From: Cytophagaceae bacterium
Lineage (GTDB): Bacteria > Bacteroidota > Bacteroidia > Cytophagales > Spirosomataceae
DNA length: 17,150 nt
NCBI GenBank assembly: GCA_027485075.1
Contig: JAIXRT010000262.1
Coordinates: forward strand, 1-17,150
Direction: 5' to 3'
The position numbers were made by a program, and so were the translations under genes. Numbering within the stretch: position 1 is the first letter of the stretch; every line of letters begins with the position of its first letter. A model generated the notes under the pieces. It was not told where the DNA came from. It worked only from the letters and a program-made list of their open reading frames with translations, and ran no database searches. Of this stretch, positions 15,123 to 17,150 are shown in pieces.

Positions 15123-16029
15123 ATGAGTAACCGCGTAAAAATTCATCGATTTTCATTTTTTTCTTGCCTTCCATTTGCCATTCAAGGATATTGATGTAGC
15201 CATCTGCACAGCCTACGCGAAGAAATGTTTTTTGGTCGGTATCCCAAATTCCTATGCCCAGATCGGGGATGGGTTCTGGGTGAAATTCGACACGCATTAC
15301 CTTGCAATTTTTACCTTGGAATTGGGTATGTGCACTTGGAAATGGATTCATGCCGCGAACTAGGTTAACGATTTCTTGTCCGGATTTAGACCAATGTATT
15401 TGACCTGTTTCGCGGTGTAATTTGGGTGCGGCTTTAAGCGGACTACTTTCGTCTTGTGGTTTCGGATGGATATTGTTTGCCTGAATGGCATGTGCTGTTT
15501 TGACAACTAATTTGGCTCCTTTACGCATGAGACGTTCGTAAACCTCTCCGGTCGTATCTGTGGGTGTAATCGGTTCTTTTTCCTGGAATAACAAATCTCC
15601 TGTGTCAATTTCATGTTGGAGAAAAAAGGTAGTAACGCCTGTTTCAGTCTCGCCGTTGATGACTGCCCAATGAATCGGAGCTGCGCCACGGTAATTGGGT
15701 AATAAAGACCCATGTAAATTGAACGTACCTAATGGAGGCAGGTTCCAAACAACTTCGGGAAGCATGCGAAAGGCGACAATAACTTGTAGGTCGGGTTTGA
15801 ATAATTTTAATTCTTCGACAAAAGCGGGGTCTTTTAACTTTAGGGGTTGAAGAATGGGAAGGCCTTGGGTTTCGGCAAATTGTTTGACAGCGGAGGATTG
15901 CAATTGCATGCCTCGGCCGGCAGGTTTGTCGGGCGCGGTGACAACAGCGACAACGTTGAAATTAGCCTGAATGAGTGCCTCTAGGCTGGCAACCGCGAAA
16001 TCGGGGGTACCGAAAAATACAATGCGCAT
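15112..16029 (-). CDS. fmt: methionyl-tRNA formyltransferase Fmt
   Basis: Fmt formylates the methionine on initiator tRNA using 10-formyltetrahydrofolate. The 305-residue product opens with MRIVFFGTPDFAV, the normal family N-terminus, and carries APDKPAGRGMQLQ (32-44), the formyl-folate site NLHGSLLPNYRGAAPIHW split at 104-121 with N104 and H106, and D142 in HEIDTGDLL; N, H and D form the catalytic set. The C-terminal part (about 205-305) is the tRNA-binding domain. A 23-codon upstream extension starting at a TTG is rejected because the conserved family start is the internal ATG. Its 3' end overlaps the convergent M15-like gene by 11 bases and no terminator is visible there. Confidence 0.96.
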   Translation of the reverse strand: MRIVFFGTPDFAVASLEALIQANFNVVAVVTAPDKPAGRGMQLQSSAVKQFAETQGLPILQPLKLKDPAFVEELKLFKPDLQVIVAFRMLPEVVWNLPPLGTFNLHGSLLPNYRGAAPIHWAVINGETETGVTTFFLQHEIDTGDLLFQEKEPITPTDTTGEVYERLMRKGAKLVVKTAHAIQANNIHPKPQDESSPLKAAPKLHRETGQIHWSKSGQEIVNLVRGMNPFPSAHTQFQGKNCKVMRVEFHPEPIPDLGIGIWDTDQKTFLRVGCADGYINILEWQMEGKKKMKIDEFLRGYSFTF

Positions 16030-16056
16030 CGTGTGAATGGAATGGAAAAAATGTTT

Positions 16057-16090
16057 TTTGGTATTCGGAAACATTTTTTGTTTACCTTTG
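16057..16090 (+). promoter_or_regulatory. candidate promoter for greA or a small leader RNA
   Basis: TTTG (16057-16060) is followed after 22 bases by TACCTTTG (16083-16090), an exact TAnnTTTG element with a spacer at the long end of the accepted range. Transcription would start near 16097, about 138 bases before the greA ATG. No better element lies between the hairpin at 16175 and greA. Confidence 0.42.
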
Positions 16091-16174
16091 TGATTCAAAA
16101 AAAACTGATTACGTGTTAGTTAAACAACATTTATTTTAGTTCTGAATCCGAAACAAAACTACAAATATTTTAAG

Positions 16175-16207
16175 TAGAACGGTCGGAGGCCGTTCTATTT
16201 TGTTTTT
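16175..16207 (+). terminator. terminator-like hairpin in the greA leader
   Basis: TAGAACGG (16175-16182) and CCGTTCTA (16190-16197) form a perfect eight-base-pair stem with a seven-base loop, followed by TTTTGTTTTT. It has the form of an intrinsic terminator for plus-strand transcripts, yet no plus-strand gene ends nearby: fmt lies opposite upstream and greA starts 27 bases downstream. It may attenuate greA, end a small RNA, or stop antisense read-through across fmt. Confidence 0.65.
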
Positions 16208-16234
16208 AGATACGATTAAATAAATCGCTTAGTT

Positions 16235-16708
16235 ATGGCAAATTTTCAATATTACACAGCAGAGGCTCTCGATAAATTAAAGGCTGAATTACATCACTTA
16301 AAGATTCAAGGACGCTCTGATATGGCGAAACAAATTGCGGAGGCAAGGGATAAGGGTGATTTAAGTGAAAACGCTGAATATGATGCCGCGAAGGATGCGC
16401 AGGGGCTTTTGGAACTGAAGATTTCCAAACTGGAGGCGGTCATTTCTAATGCGCGCGTGTTAGATGAATCAACGATCGATGTGACGAAAGTTTCGATTTA
16501 CTCGATCGTTAAAATTAAAAATACCAAGACGGGTATGGAAGTAACCTACACGATCGTTTCTGAGGAAGAAGCTGATTTACGAGCGGGTAAAATTTCGGTA
16601 TCATCTCCGTTTGGGAAAGGCTTATTAGGCAAACATGTAGGGGAGAAGGCTGAAATTCAAGCACCTGCTGGTACGATGGAATTTGAAATTATGTCGTTGA
16701 CACGTTAA
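16235..16708 (+). CDS. greA: transcription elongation factor GreA
   Basis: GreA enters the secondary channel of RNA polymerase and stimulates cleavage of backtracked transcripts. The 157-residue length is standard. The N-terminal coiled coil (about 8-75) carries the acidic tip ARDKGDLSENAEYDAAK (37-53), with D42 and E45 as the residues that support metal-dependent cleavage. The C-terminal FKBP-like domain (about 80-157) includes the family segment SPFGKGLLGKHVGE (124-137). The start is the ATG that gives the usual MANFQYYT N-terminus. An AT-rich inverted repeat, CGATT/AATCG at 16213-16227, sits just before the ATG. A terminator follows the stop closely, so greA is probably monocistronic. Confidence 0.97.
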   Translation: MANFQYYTAEALDKLKAELHHLKIQGRSDMAKQIAEARDKGDLSENAEYDAAKDAQGLLELKISKLEAVISNARVLDESTIDVTKVSIYSIVKIKNTKTGMEVTYTIVSEEEADLRAGKISVSSPFGKGLLGKHVGEKAEIQAPAGTMEFEIMSLTR

Positions 16709-16728
16709 TATATCACTGAATTAGAGGT

Positions 16729-16757
16729 AATCCCGGTCCGATGGATCGGGATTTTTT
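16729..16757 (+). terminator. Rho-independent terminator of greA
   Basis: AATCCCGGTCC (16729-16739) pairs with GGATCGGGATT (16743-16753) over 11 base pairs with one G-U wobble and a three-base loop, and a T run follows to 16757. It lies 20 bases after the greA stop, and its T tract overlaps the stop codon of the convergent gene. The minus strand has no T tract after the stem, so it acts mainly on greA. Confidence 0.88.
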
Positions 16758-17150
16758 ATTTGCGTTCACCAAAAATCGCTGATCCAACGCGGACTAAAGT
16801 AGAGCCATGTTCTGCAGCCAAAAGGTAGTCTCCTGACATGCCCATGGATAGTTCTTTCCAGTGAACGAGTCCTGTGGACTCCCCCATTTTTTCTTGTTGA
16901 AGTTCATGGAAAATTGCTTGAAGCGATTGGAATTCGCGTGCAATTTGTGCTTGATCGCTTGTAAAGCTTGCCATACCCATCAGGCCTTGAATGCGAATGT
17001 TTTCTAATTCAGCGAATGTAGGGTCATTTAGTAGATCGAAAAGTTCCCCTCTATCTAAACCAAACTTAGTTTCTTCTTGTGCAATGTACATTTGAAGTAG
17101 GCAGTCGATTGTTCGGTTGTTTTTTTTCGCTTGGCTATTTATTTCTTTGA
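16756..17150 (-). CDS. YggS/PLPBP-family pyridoxal phosphate homeostasis protein, C-terminal part
   Basis: The gene runs off the right edge, so its start and N-terminal lysine motif are outside the window; the frame is open to 17148. About 130 residues are visible. They carry the family blocks LLQMYIAQEETKFGL, then the IQGLMGMAS segment, then ELSMGMSGDYLLAAEHGSTLVRVGSAIFG, which in this fold shapes the phosphate-binding side of the pyridoxal phosphate site. YggS/PROSC proteins are single-domain, alanine-racemase-like barrels that bind pyridoxal phosphate without a known reaction and maintain vitamin B6 balance in the cytoplasm. The first in-frame methionine seen (17091) lies within the conserved LLQM block and is not the true start. 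It converges on greA. Confidence 0.93.
   Translation of the reverse strand, partial: KEINSQAKKNNRTIDCLLQMYIAQEETKFGLDRGELFDLLNDPTFAELENIRIQGLMGMASFTSDQAQIAREFQSLQAIFHELQQEKMGESTGLVHWKELSMGMSGDYLLAAEHGSTLVRVGSAIFGERK

Noticed and set aside
16030..16098. 23-codon N-terminal extension of fmt from a TTG
   Set aside because: Family members begin at MRIVFFGTPDF; the extension is basic, low in complexity and has no homologous feature.
16175..16207. Riboswitch in the greA leader
   Set aside because: The leader has only a simple hairpin and none of the conserved multi-stem cores of known riboswitch classes that I can recognise.
1..17150. Mobile elements, phage genes, CRISPR arrays, tRNA or rRNA genes, or a defence system
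   Set aside because: No transposase, integrase, spaced repeat array, cloverleaf-like intergenic segment or defence-gene motif was found; the gene content is housekeeping with a few envelope proteins.

Overview
The window reads as an ordinary chromosomal segment of a member of the Bacteroidota, most likely of the Cytophagales type. The support is indirect but consistent. The gene after rsmH encodes the Bacteroidota-style FtsL-like protein. MraY carries a long polar insertion of the kind seen in this phylum. Several intergenic spaces contain exact or near matches to the Bacteroidota promoter element TAnnTTTG, and start codons lack Shine-Dalgarno sequences. No mobile element, CRISPR array, rRNA or tRNA gene was seen, and no gene-free stretch exceeds about 205 bases.

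Left part (1-2298): the 3' end of a NhaD-type Na+/H+ antiporter gene on the plus strand meets, with overlapping stop codons, a minus-strand two-gene operon. That operon encodes a secreted TlpA-like thioredoxin-fold protein followed by a PAP2-family phosphatase. Centre (2409-9828): a compact plus-strand division and cell wall (dcw) block, rsmH - ftsL-like - ftsI (with C-terminal PASTA domain) - murE - mraY, followed by aroA where murD is normally expected. The first four genes are separated by only 1-5 bases. mraZ is not in front of rsmH; the divergent tlpA-like gene is.

Right part (9952-17150): a secreted metal-dependent amidohydrolase gene ends at a strong bidirectional terminator facing a DUF6580-like membrane protein gene. 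Next comes a plus-strand operon, purK - purE - LysM protein - M15-type metallopeptidase. The purine genes catalyse consecutive steps from AIR to CAIR, and the last two gene products are probably envelope proteins acting on peptidoglycan. fmt converges on this operon with an 11-base overlap. greA follows with a long leader containing a terminator-like hairpin, and a 5'-truncated YggS/PLPBP gene closes the window.

Most of the window is housekeeping. The items most worth a second look are the 310-residue protein at 14190-15122, which would probably be called hypothetical but shows a full M15 zinc-peptidase signature; the 19-T homopolymer in its signal-peptide coding region, where a one-base slip in either direction truncates the protein at once; and the greA leader, whose layout resembles an attenuated leader that could release a small RNA.
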